A DNA stretch of 64,000 nt from Pusillimonas sp044464525 (GTDB taxonomy: Bacteria > Pseudomonadota > Gammaproteobacteria > Burkholderiales > Burkholderiaceae_B), in the NCBI RefSeq assembly GCF_044464525.1, contig NZ_JBIQLE010000007.1, positions 62,001 through 126,000 on the forward strand, read 5' to 3'. Both the position numbers and the translations under genes were made by a program. The notes under the pieces were generated by a model, which was not told the origin of the DNA, did not search any database, and saw only the letters and a list, made by a program, of their open reading frames with translations. Below, piece by piece: positions 8,796-17,641 of this stretch; the stretch's first letter is position 1; each line of letters starts with the position of its first letter.

Positions 8796-10775
8796 ATGTT
8801 TTCTAAAATTCTTATTGCAAACCGGGGCGAGATCGCTTGCCGGATCATCAACACAGCTCGCCGAATGGGCATCGCCACGGTCGCTGTCTATTCGGACGCC
8901 GACCGGCGCGCCTTGCATGTACAGATGGCCGATGAGGCGGTGCACATCGGCCCCGCGCCCGCCATCGAGTCGTACCTGGTGGCCGACAAGATCATCGAAG
9001 CCTGCCTGCGTACCGGTGCGCAGGCGGTTCATCCGGGCTATGGCTTTCTTTCTGAACGCTCGTCGTTCGTAGAGGCGCTTACCCAGGCTGGAATCGTTTT
9101 CATCGGTCCAAACAAGAACGCGATCGATGTCATGGGCGACAAGATCGCCTCCAAGAAATTCGCCAACCTGGCCAAGGTGTCCACGATTCCAGGGCACCTC
9201 GGTGTCATCGAAAGCGCCGAGCGCGCTACGGAAGTGGCGCGCGAGATTGGCTTGCCTGTCATGATCAAGGCGTCCGCCGGCGGCGGCGGCAAGGGAATGC
9301 GGGTTGCCCATACGGTGGATGAGGTGGCCGAGGGCTTTGCCAGGGCGCGCTCCGAAGCGGCTGCGTCTTTTGGCGACGACCGGGTGTTCGTGGAAAAATT
9401 CATCGAGAACCCGCGCCACATCGAAATACAGGTGTTGGGTGATAAGCACGGCAACGCCATTTACCTGGCCGAACGCGAGTGCTCGATTCAACGCCGCAAC
9501 CAGAAGGTGCTGGAAGAAGCGCCGTCGTCGCTGCTGGACGACGAAACCCGCCGCCGGATGGGCGAGCAGGCAGTCGCGCTGGCCCGCGCGGTGGATTACG
9601 ATTCCGCCGGCACCGTCGAGTTTGTTTGCGGACAAGACAAGTCGTTCTTCTTTCTTGAAATGAACACCCGCCTGCAGGTCGAGCATCCGGTCACCGAATT
9701 GATCACCGGAATCGATCTGGTCGAGCAGATGATACGCGTGGCTGCTGGCGAGCCGCTTGCCTTGCGCCAGGACGACGTCAAGATCAACGGCTGGGCGGTG
9801 GAAAGCCGGGTATATGCCGAAGACCCGGCAAACAACTTCATGCCCGCGGCAGGCCGTTTGCGCACCTACCGTCCGCCGCTGGAAGAGCAAAGGGAAAACG
9901 GCGTGACCATCCGGAACGACACGGGGGTCTACGAAGGCGGCGAGATCGCGCTGCATTACGACCCCATGATCGCCAAGCTGGTCACCCATGCCCCCACGCG
10001 CCGGCAGGCCATTGATGCGCAATGCGAGGCGCTGGACGCTTTCGCCATTGAGGGCATCGCCAACAACCTGTCGTTTCTTTCGGCCCTAATGCACCATCCC
10101 CGCTGGCACAGCGGCGAGCTATCCACCGGGTTCATTGCCGAAGAGTATCCCAACGGATACGCGCCTGCAGAGCCTGCAGGCGATACGGCCCGCAATATGG
10201 CCATGGTTGCAGCGGTGATGGACAAGTGCCTGCATCCGGTCGCGGTCGACGGCGGCGCCTTTCATGATGTCGTCGTCCGGCTGGGCGCAAAAGACCTTGC
10301 GTTGTCGGTGGCCGGAAACGCCGGCCGCTGGCGCCTGCGCTTCTCCGGCGAGTCTGCCGAGCACATCATGGAATCCGACTGGCGCACCGACGAGCCGGTG
10401 TGGCGCGGCCTGATCGACGGGCAACTGTTTGTGATGGGCGTCGACATCAGCCAAGAGCATTTCGTTATTTCCCACGCGGGTACGCTGGCCAAGGCCCTGG
10501 TTCTTGGCCCCAAAGAAAGCGAGCTTCTGGCCTTGATGCCCGAGGTTCAATCCGAGGCTGGAACAAAGAGCCTGGTCTGCCCCATGCCGGCCATGCTGAT
10601 ATCGCTTGCCGTCAAGGTTGGAGATCAGGTCTCGGCGGGCACGGCGCTATGCGTCGTAGAGGCCATGAAGATGGAGGTCAGCCTGGATGCCGAAGAAGAT
10701 GCGGTCATTACCCGAATAGAAGTCAAACCCGGCGACAAGCTTGCCGGCGGCGACATAATCATGGACTTTGCCTGA
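8796..10775 (+). CDS. Acyl-CoA carboxylase, biotin carboxylase/biotin carrier (alpha) subunit
   Basis: ATP-dependent biotin carboxylase fused to a biotin carrier domain, 659 residues from ATG 8796. That start gives FSKILIANRGEIACR, the universal N-terminus; a longer in-frame extension back to 8751 has no family support. Residues 1 to about 445 are the carboxylase (glycine loop SAGGGGKGMR near 163, LQVEHPVTE near 290). The C-terminal carrier has AMKME with the biotinylated lysine at about residue 625. With the preceding subunit it forms a complete two-component carboxylase. The acyl-CoA substrate is not determined. Its stop lies 7 bp before the pntAA start. Confidence 0.92.
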   Translation: MFSKILIANRGEIACRIINTARRMGIATVAVYSDADRRALHVQMADEAVHIGPAPAIESYLVADKIIEACLRTGAQAVHPGYGFLSERSSFVEALTQAGIVFIGPNKNAIDVMGDKIASKKFANLAKVSTIPGHLGVIESAERATEVAREIGLPVMIKASAGGGGKGMRVAHTVDEVAEGFARARSEAAASFGDDRVFVEKFIENPRHIEIQVLGDKHGNAIYLAERECSIQRRNQKVLEEAPSSLLDDETRRRMGEQAVALARAVDYDSAGTVEFVCGQDKSFFFLEMNTRLQVEHPVTELITGIDLVEQMIRVAAGEPLALRQDDVKINGWAVESRVYAEDPANNFMPAAGRLRTYRPPLEEQRENGVTIRNDTGVYEGGEIALHYDPMIAKLVTHAPTRRQAIDAQCEALDAFAIEGIANNLSFLSALMHHPRWHSGELSTGFIAEEYPNGYAPAEPAGDTARNMAMVAAVMDKCLHPVAVDGGAFHDVVVRLGAKDLALSVAGNAGRWRLRFSGESAEHIMESDWRTDEPVWRGLIDGQLFVMGVDISQEHFVISHAGTLAKALVLGPKESELLALMPEVQSEAGTKSLVCPMPAMLISLAVKVGDQVSAGTALCVVEAMKMEVSLDAEEDAVITRIEVKPGDKLAGGDIIMDFA

Positions 10776-10782
10776 GACAATT

Positions 10783-11903
<1,121 letters not shown>

Positions 11904-11904
<1 letters not shown>

Positions 11905-12218
11905 TGGAAGCGATCAATCCTACGATCTTGAATCTGATCATATTCGTCCTGGCCGTCTACGTTGGCTATCACGTTGTATGGAATGTGACACCGGCTTTGC
12001 ATACGCCGCTCATGGCCGTAACCAATGCCATTTCCGCCATCGTTATCGTGGGAGCCATGCTGGCCAGCGCGCTGACGGTCGACCCCCTGGCCAAGGGAAT
12101 GGGGGTGTTTGCCGTGGCGCTTGCGGCGGTGAACGTGTTCGGTGGCTTTCTTGTCACCAAGCGCATGCTGGAGATGTTCAAGAAGAAAGAGAAGAAAGTC
12201 CAAGGAGGCAAGTCATGA
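11904..12218 (+). CDS. pntAB: NAD(P) transhydrogenase alpha subunit, part 2 (membrane)
   Basis: Small membrane subunit of 104 residues starting MEAINPTILNLIIFVLAVYV, with three to four predicted helices and a basic C-terminal tail rich in lysine. It supplies part of the proton channel (domain II). The ATG at 11904 shares one base with the pntAA stop and its own stop overlaps pntB by ATGA, so all three genes are translationally coupled. An upstream in-frame extension to 11859 lies inside pntAA and is not credible. Confidence 0.92.
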
Positions 12219-13648
12219 TTTCGATTGACCTGGTGGTACTGCTGTATTTGATTGCCTCGGTGTGCTTTATCCAGTCGCTGAAGGGGCTGTCGCATCCGAC
12301 CACTTCGATCCGGGGCAATACCTTCGGCATGGCCGGCATGGGCATTGCGGTCCTGACCACGGCGGCGCTGATATGGTCCCAGCTTGGCGAAGGGGCGGTC
12401 AGTGGGCTGGGCTGGGTGGTGTTGGGGCTGCTCATCGGCGGCACCATCGGCACGATCATGGCCAAGCGGGTCGAAATGACCAAAATGCCAGAGCTGGTCG
12501 CCTTCATGCACAGCATGATCGGCTTGGCCGCGGTGGCCATCGCCATCGCCATTGTCGCCGAGCCTTCGGCCTTTGGCATTGTGGATGTTCAGGGCGTAAT
12601 TCCGGTGGGCAACCGTATCGAGCTGTTCCTGGGCTCGGCCATTGGCGCGATCACCTTCTCGGGGTCCGTCATTGCTTTCGGCAAGCTTTCGGGCCGCTAT
12701 AAGTTTCGCCTGTTCCAGGGGGCGCCCATTGTCTTCTCGGGCCAGCATTATTTGAACCTGCTGCTTGGCTTGGTGCTGGTCGGCTTTGGCGCCTGGTTTG
12801 CCTTGACGCAAAACTGGACGCCCTTCATCTTGCTGACGGTGCTGGCTTTCATATTGGGCCTGCTCATCATCATCCCCATCGGTGGCGCCGACATGCCTGT
12901 GGTGGTTTCGATGCTGAACAGCTATTCGGGCTGGGCCGCGGCCGGTATCGGTTTCTCGTTGAACAATTCCATGCTTATTGTTGCGGGTTCGCTGGTGGGC
13001 TCATCGGGCGCGATTCTGTCATACATCATGTGCAAGGCGATGAACCGCTCATTCTTCAATGTAATTTTGGGCGGTTTCGGCAATAGCGGCTCCAGTGCCG
13101 CAGCCGCCGGCGACGGGCAGCAGCGTAGCGTCAAGTCGGGCAGCCCGGACGACGCCGCCTTCCTGCTCAGCAATGCCGAGACGGTCATCATCGTGCCCGG
13201 CTACGGTCTTGCCGTGGCGCGCGCCCAGCACGCCCTGAAGGAACTCACCGAAAAGCTCACCGAGCAGGGCGTGCAAGTGAAGTACGCCATTCACCCGGTT
13301 GCCGGTCGCATGCCTGGCCATATGAACGTCCTGCTGGCCGAGGCCGAGGTCTCGTACGAGCAGGTGTTTGAAATGGACGAGATCAACGGCGAGTTCAGCC
13401 AGGCCGACGTGGTGCTGGTGTTGGGCGCCAACGACGTGGTGAACCCCTCGGCCAAGACCGACCCCAACTCTCCGATCGCCGGCATGCCCATTCTGGAAGC
13501 CTACAAGGCGCGATCCGTCATCGTGAACAAGCGGTCGATGGCGTCGGGCTATGCGGGCCTGGATAACGAGCTGTTCTACATGGACAAGACGATGATGGTA
13601 TTTGGCGACGCCAAGAAAGTTATCGAAGACATGTTGAAGGCAGCATAA
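12215..13648 (+). CDS. pntB: NAD(P) transhydrogenase beta subunit
   Basis: Membrane and NADP(H)-binding subunit, 477 residues from ATG 12215, which overlaps pntAB by 4 bp and has AAGGAGG upstream. Residues 1 to about 270 carry eight or nine helices; the C-terminal domain III has VIIVPGYGLAVARAQHA and MPGHMNVLLAEAEV, followed by LGANDVVNPSA, the NADP-binding landmarks. It works with PntAA and PntAB to couple hydride transfer from NADH to NADP+ to proton entry. A terminator follows within 25 bp, closing the long + strand block. Confidence 0.95.
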   Translation: MISIDLVVLLYLIASVCFIQSLKGLSHPTTSIRGNTFGMAGMGIAVLTTAALIWSQLGEGAVSGLGWVVLGLLIGGTIGTIMAKRVEMTKMPELVAFMHSMIGLAAVAIAIAIVAEPSAFGIVDVQGVIPVGNRIELFLGSAIGAITFSGSVIAFGKLSGRYKFRLFQGAPIVFSGQHYLNLLLGLVLVGFGAWFALTQNWTPFILLTVLAFILGLLIIIPIGGADMPVVVSMLNSYSGWAAAGIGFSLNNSMLIVAGSLVGSSGAILSYIMCKAMNRSFFNVILGGFGNSGSSAAAAGDGQQRSVKSGSPDDAAFLLSNAETVIIVPGYGLAVARAQHALKELTEKLTEQGVQVKYAIHPVAGRMPGHMNVLLAEAEVSYEQVFEMDEINGEFSQADVVLVLGANDVVNPSAKTDPNSPIAGMPILEAYKARSVIVNKRSMASGYAGLDNELFYMDKTMMVFGDAKKVIEDMLKAA

Positions 13649-13669
13649 CGTTTGACGTGCTTTGTATGG

Positions 13670-13697
13670 CAGGCACCGGTCTTGTGGCCGGTGCCTG
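13670..13697 (+). terminator. Rho-independent-like terminator after pntB
   Basis: A perfect 10-bp stem (13670-13679 with 13688-13697, arm CAGGCACCGG) and 8-nt loop, followed by TTGCATTTG, lies 21 bp past the pntB stop. The remaining bases to the next gene (13698-13936) hold no further gene that I can support. Confidence 0.65.
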
Positions 13698-13936
13698 TTG
13701 CATTTGGGCGGCGGGAGTCCGGTGCAAGAGCAGGATCACGTGGAATCAGTCGAGCAGATGATGGGGCTGACATCCAAGGATCGGGTGAGTCGGGTATCGG
13801 GCGAATTAGGCATCGGGGTGAAGCAGGCATCGAAAAATAGGTTAAGCCGAGCCACGAAAGACCGGGTGGATCAGGCATGGAAGAACCATGCTTTAAAATG
13901 GCTGCCTATCAAGAATTGTCCAAGCAGGAGAAAAAT

Positions 13937-14920
13937 TTGAGCACGAAGATCAGGGTGGGTATTGTCGGTTACGGCAACTTGGGACGGGGGGTCGAAGCGG
14001 CCATCATGCAAAATGCCGACATGCAGCTGATTGGCGTCTTCACGCGCCGCCCGCCGGCACAGGTGCAATTGCTGGGGTCGGCGCCTGTTTTGCATATCGA
14101 TGAAATTGGCCAGTACCAGGGCAAGATCGACGTTCTGATACTTTGCGGCGGTTCAAAGAACGACCTGCCCGAGCAGGGGCCGGCGCTGGCGGCTTTGTTC
14201 AACACGGTAGACAGCTTCGACACACACGCCAAGGTGCCGCAGTATTTCGATGCTGTGAACCAATCCGCCGAGGCGGCCGGCAATACGGCCATTATTTCCG
14301 TGGGCTGGGACCCAGGCCTGTTCTCTTTGAACCGTTTGTTCGGCGAAGCGGTATTGCCCGAGGGCGCCACCTATACCTTCTGGGGCAAGGGCTTGAGCCA
14401 GGGGCACTCCGATGCCGTGCGCCGCGTGCCGGGCGTGAAGGCCGGCGTGCAATATACGCTGCCGGTGCCCGAGGCCGTCGAGCGTGTGCGCAATGGCGAG
14501 CTGCCCCAGCTTTCCACACGCGAAAAACACAAGCGTGAATGCTACGTGGTGCTGGAAGAGGGGGCCGACGCCGCCATTGTCGAACAAGCGATCGTGACCA
14601 TGCCGGATTACTTCGTTGACTACGACACCACGGTGAACTTCATTGATGAAGATACCCTGAAGCGCGACCATGCCGCGATGCCGCATGGCGGTTTCGTTAT
14701 CCGCAGCGGCACCACCGGCCAGGGGAATACTCAAGTGATCGAGTACGGCTTGAAGCTGCAAAGCAACCCCGAATTTACCGCCAGCGTGCTGGTTGCCTAC
14801 GCGCGCGCCGCCCACCGAATGAACCAAATGGGCCAGGCCGGCGCCAGGTCGGTGCTTGACGTGCCGCCGGGGCTGCTATCGTCCAAAAGCGCGGCACAGC
14901 TTCGCAAAGAGCTTCTGTAA
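13937..14920 (+). CDS. ddh: meso-Diaminopimelate D-dehydrogenase
   Basis: NADPH-dependent enzyme of the one-step dehydrogenase branch of lysine and peptidoglycan precursor synthesis, interconverting tetrahydrodipicolinate and meso-diaminopimelate. RVGIVGYGNLGRGVE is the NADP-binding start, followed by FTRR; ISVGWDPGLFSLNRL and WGKGLSQGHSDA are strongly diagnostic of Ddh. TTG at 13937 is chosen because CAGGAG lies 6 bp upstream and it gives 327 residues, the normal length; an in-frame ATG at 13877 would add 20 residues of low-complexity sequence. It stands alone between two terminators, not with other dap genes. Ddh has a patchy distribution, so acquisition by transfer is possible. Confidence 0.93.
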   Translation: MSTKIRVGIVGYGNLGRGVEAAIMQNADMQLIGVFTRRPPAQVQLLGSAPVLHIDEIGQYQGKIDVLILCGGSKNDLPEQGPALAALFNTVDSFDTHAKVPQYFDAVNQSAEAAGNTAIISVGWDPGLFSLNRLFGEAVLPEGATYTFWGKGLSQGHSDAVRRVPGVKAGVQYTLPVPEAVERVRNGELPQLSTREKHKRECYVVLEEGADAAIVEQAIVTMPDYFVDYDTTVNFIDEDTLKRDHAAMPHGGFVIRSGTTGQGNTQVIEYGLKLQSNPEFTASVLVAYARAAHRMNQMGQAGARSVLDVPPGLLSSKSAAQLRKELL

Positions 14921-14997
14921 GGCTTTTGACGCCATGGCTGTTGCTTACGCCCGCGGATATTTACGGGCGCTTCATAGTGCGCCGAGATTTACCGCAC

Positions 14998-15030
14998 AAA
15001 AAAAGCGAGGGCGTGTCCCTCGCTTTTTTT
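14998..15030. terminator. Bidirectional rho-independent terminator
   Basis: A perfect 14-bp stem, seven A plus GCGAGGG at 14998-15011 pairing with CCCTCGC plus seven T at 15017-15030, loop CGTGT. It has a T run on each strand, so it can end transcription from ddh and block read-through from the other side. Confidence 0.9.
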
Positions 15031-15041
15031 GCAAGCTGTCC

Positions 15042-15103
15042 ATCGTCACTTTCAAGTGTAAAGACACCCAAGCATTATTTGAAGGCAGGGCAGTTCCACG
15101 CTT
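15042..15103 (+). pseudogene. higB: Remnant of higB toxin gene, N-terminal part only
   Basis: Translation in this frame gives IVTFKCKDTQALFEGRAVPR, which matches the typical beginning of HigB/RelE-type host-inhibition toxins (SFKCKDT, then LF-G-R-V-RF). The ATG that should precede it is absent (TCC stands there) and the homology stops after about 20 codons, where the frame runs into the upstream edge of a HigA-like sequence. Roughly 70 codons of toxin appear deleted. The assignment rests on my recall of the family's N-terminal pattern, not on a search. Confidence 0.6.
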
Positions 15104-15106
15104 TTC

Positions 15107-15394
15107 CTGCATACGGCGCATCCGGGCGAAATACTGCGGGAAGATTATCTGGCCCCGCTGGGTCTGACGCCTCACGCGCTTTCGAAGGCGCTGTGTGTGC
15201 CGCCGGCGCGTGTCAACGACATTGTGCTGGGGCGCCGCGGCGTTACGCCTGATACCGCCTTGCGGCTGGTGCGGTATTTTGGGGGCGATGCGCAGTCTTG
15301 GTTGAATCTTCAGCAGGCCTACGACCTGAAAACCGCTGAAAAGACCGCGCTGCCCCGCATATTGAAAGAGGTGAAGCCGCTGCTTACTCGATAG
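15107..15394 (+). pseudogene. higA: HigA-family antitoxin (XRE HTH), start codon lost or non-canonical
   Basis: The frame open from 15083 encodes HPGEILREDYLAPLGLT followed by a Cro/CI helix-turn-helix (ALSKALCVPPARVNDIVLGR) and WLNLQQAYDLKTAE, the classic HigA/VapI pattern at full C-terminal length. No ATG, GTG or TTG precedes HPGE. The only candidate there is CTG at 15107; GTG at 15197 would cut through the DNA-binding domain. The gene is therefore either silent or started by CTG. Its toxin partner is reduced to a fragment. The last 11 bp overlap the pobA stop tail to tail. Confidence 0.7.
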
Positions 15395-16565
15395 GCTCGT
15401 ACGGCAGGCCCACGTAGTTTTCGGCGATGTTGGTCAGCCCGGCTTCCGAACTGGTGTAGTAGTCGAGCTCGGCAAGTTGGATGCGCTTGCCGAAGCCGTC
15501 GTCCGAGAACTTGTGCAGCATGGATGTCATCCACCACGAGAAGCGCTCGGCCTTCCAGATGCGACGCAGGGCGATCTCAGAATACTTGTCCAGCAGGTCG
15601 GTGCGGTTTTCCTTGTAGGTCTTGAGCAAAATGCGGTAAAGGGTAGAGACGTCGCTGGCGGCCAGGTTGAGGCCCTTGGCGCCGGTGGGGGGCACGATGT
15701 GCGCGGCGTCGCCCACCAGGAACATATTGCCGAACTTCATGGGCTCGGTGACAAAGCTGCGCAGCGGAGCGATGCTTTTTTCAATCGAGGGGCCTGTAAC
15801 CAGGCGGTCGGCGGCCACTTTGGGAATGCGGGTTTTAAGTTCTTCCCAGAACCGGTCGTCGGACCAGTCTTCGATTTTCTCGTCGAGGCCAACCTGCACG
15901 TAATAGCGGCTAAGTGTCAGGGAACGCTGGCTGCACAGGGCGAAACCACGCTCGTGGTTGGCATAGATGAGCTCGTCGTACACGGGGGGCGTTTCCGACA
16001 GAATGCCCAGCCAGCCAAAGGGGTAGACGCGTTCGAAGGTTTCGATCTTGTCCTTGGGAGCCGTTTGGCGGGATACGCCATGAAAGCCGTCGCAGCCGGC
16101 GATGTAGTCGCATTCGAGTTCGACTTTCTGGCCGTCTTTGACGAAGGTGACGCGGGGCTTGTCGGAATAGATGTCGTGCAGTTGCACGTCTTCGGCTTCG
16201 TAGATGGAAACGCCGCCTTCACGCTTGCGTGCGTCCATGAGGTCTTGAGTGACTTCGGTTTGCCCATAGACCATAACCGTTTGGCCGTTGGCGTGCTTCT
16301 TGAAATCCACCCGGTGCATTTCGTTGTTGAAGGCCAGGTACACGCCTTCGTGGACGTGGCCTTCGCGGTCCATGCGCTCGCTGGCCTTGGCCTCGCGCAG
16401 CAAATCGACCATGCCCTGCTCAAGCACGCCGGCGCGGATGCGGCTCAGGACATACTCGGGCGAGCGACGCTCTAGGATGACAGTGTCGATACCTTGATGA
16501 TGCAAAAGCTGGCCCAGCAGCAGGCCCGAAGGGCCGGCGCCGATGATGGCGACTTGGGTTTTCAT
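15384..16565 (-). CDS. pobA: 4-Hydroxybenzoate 3-monooxygenase
   Basis: FAD enzyme hydroxylating 4-hydroxybenzoate to protocatechuate with NADPH and O2, the entry step to the pca genes in this window. The 393-residue length matches well-studied PobA (394). MKTQVAIIGAGPSGLLLGQL is the FAD-binding start, SRIRAGVLEQG the next block, and FLVGDAAHIVPPTGAKGLN the second FAD motif. Arg33, Arg34 and Tyr38 occupy the positions that favour NADPH in the Pseudomonas enzyme (there Arg33, Gln34, Tyr38). ATG 16565 has GGAG about 8 bp upstream; the in-frame extension to 16601 is unsupported. It is transcribed divergently from its AraC-type regulator. Confidence 0.96.
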   Translation of the reverse strand: MKTQVAIIGAGPSGLLLGQLLHHQGIDTVILERRSPEYVLSRIRAGVLEQGMVDLLREAKASERMDREGHVHEGVYLAFNNEMHRVDFKKHANGQTVMVYGQTEVTQDLMDARKREGGVSIYEAEDVQLHDIYSDKPRVTFVKDGQKVELECDYIAGCDGFHGVSRQTAPKDKIETFERVYPFGWLGILSETPPVYDELIYANHERGFALCSQRSLTLSRYYVQVGLDEKIEDWSDDRFWEELKTRIPKVAADRLVTGPSIEKSIAPLRSFVTEPMKFGNMFLVGDAAHIVPPTGAKGLNLAASDVSTLYRILLKTYKENRTDLLDKYSEIALRRIWKAERFSWWMTSMLHKFSDDGFGKRIQLAELDYYTSSEAGLTNIAENYVGLPYEPIE

Positions 16566-16731
16566 GAGCGTCTCCTGACGTAACGGCGGGCTGAAGCCCA
16601 CACGGGCTTATGACGGAAATTCGTTAAACGGCCCAAAGCGGCCGGTCAATTGCAATAATGGCCCGGATCGCGCCGGGAGGGAATGCATTTCTGCCTATAA
16701 TAATTGTACTTTTCGAAAATATGACAAATTT
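16566..16731. promoter_or_regulatory. Divergent pobA/pobR promoter region
   Basis: This 166-bp gap must hold promoters for both genes. A TATAAT hexamer lies at 16696-16701. On the minus strand TTGTCA, about 19 bp and TATTAT read toward pobA. AraC-type PobR proteins activate pobA from such a region when 4-hydroxybenzoate is present; the exact site is not identifiable by eye. Confidence 0.45.
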
Positions 16732-17619
16732 ATGCCTACTACTGCATCCGTACCGGTTTACCAGCTTTACGGTGAGCGCGAGCGTTGGCCCACGCCCGAT
16801 ATGGTTCATTGCGAGCTTATTGCCGACAGAAGCAAATTGCACGATTGGCAGATCAAGCTTCATCAACACCACGGCCTGATACAGATGCTTTATCTGAAGG
16901 GCGGTGATGCGCGTGTGGGGCTGGACGGCGGTCACCATGATATGTGCGCAGGTCAATTGGTGGTGGTGCCCCAGATGTGCGTGCATGGCTTTCGTTTTGC
17001 ACCCAACGCTGTGGGCCACGTGGTTACCCTGGGCTACCCGCTGGCCAATCGGCTGGCCCTTGCCATCGACGATGCCGGGGTGTTGCCGCCTACACCGCAT
17101 ATCTATACGGTCGCCGCTGAAGATTGCGCGCGCATAGACATGGCCTTCGACACCCTGCAGGATGAATACCTTGGCAACCGGCCTCATCGCAATGCCATAA
17201 TCGAAGCGATGCTGACCACCTTGCTGGTATGGGCGGGACGACAGCGTGAGCGCACCTCAGCCGAGCCGGCGCAGTCAGCGGACAGGGGGCGGCGTCATTT
17301 TTCCACGTTCAACAAACTGATCGAGGAACACTACGCCGAGCAATGGTCGGTCGAGCAATACGCGCGTGCCATTGGCATTACGGCGGCCCATCTCAATAAT
17401 CTGTGCAGACAGATCGTGGGGCATACCGCCCTGGAATTGATTCACCAGCGTGTGGTGCTGGCGGCCAAGCGTAACCTGGTTTATACCTCGATGACGGTCA
17501 GCGTGGTCTCCCATACGCTGGGCTTTTCCGACCCAGCCTATTTCACGCGGTTTTTCAAGCGGGAAGTGGGGGTGTCGCCCAAAGAGTTCAGGCGACAGGC
17601 GGCTACTCTGCTCGAGTAG
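16732..17619 (+). CDS. pobR: AraC-family regulator of pobA (PobR/PobC type)
   Basis: 295-residue activator with an N-terminal cupin-like sensor (residues 10-170, including LHQHHGLIQMLYL, where histidines and aromatics may form the effector pocket) and a C-terminal AraC DNA-binding domain at about 190-290. The second helix-turn-helix and signature are in SHTLGFSDPAYFTRFFKREV. It is divergent from pobA, as for AraC-type PobR/PobC regulators of 4-hydroxybenzoate catabolism in Pseudomonas and Azotobacter. No good ribosome site is visible before ATG 16732, so translation may be weak. Confidence 0.88.
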   Translation: MPTTASVPVYQLYGERERWPTPDMVHCELIADRSKLHDWQIKLHQHHGLIQMLYLKGGDARVGLDGGHHDMCAGQLVVVPQMCVHGFRFAPNAVGHVVTLGYPLANRLALAIDDAGVLPPTPHIYTVAAEDCARIDMAFDTLQDEYLGNRPHRNAIIEAMLTTLLVWAGRQRERTSAEPAQSADRGRRHFSTFNKLIEEHYAEQWSVEQYARAIGITAAHLNNLCRQIVGHTALELIHQRVVLAAKRNLVYTSMTVSVVSHTLGFSDPAYFTRFFKREVGVSPKEFRRQAATLLE

Positions 17620-17641
17620 CCGCTTCAAAAAGAGCGCGAGC

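Noticed and set aside
13741..13870. Repeated ATCGGG/GCATCG words between pntB and ddh
   Set aside because: The similarity between units is too low and irregular to call a tandem repeat.
13877..13936. ATG at 13877 as start of ddh
   Set aside because: It adds 20 residues not found in the family and lacks a good ribosome site, unlike TTG 13937.
16600..16680. Possible tRNA or small RNA in the pobA/pobR gap
   Set aside because: No stable cloverleaf or terminator-ended hairpin could be built there.
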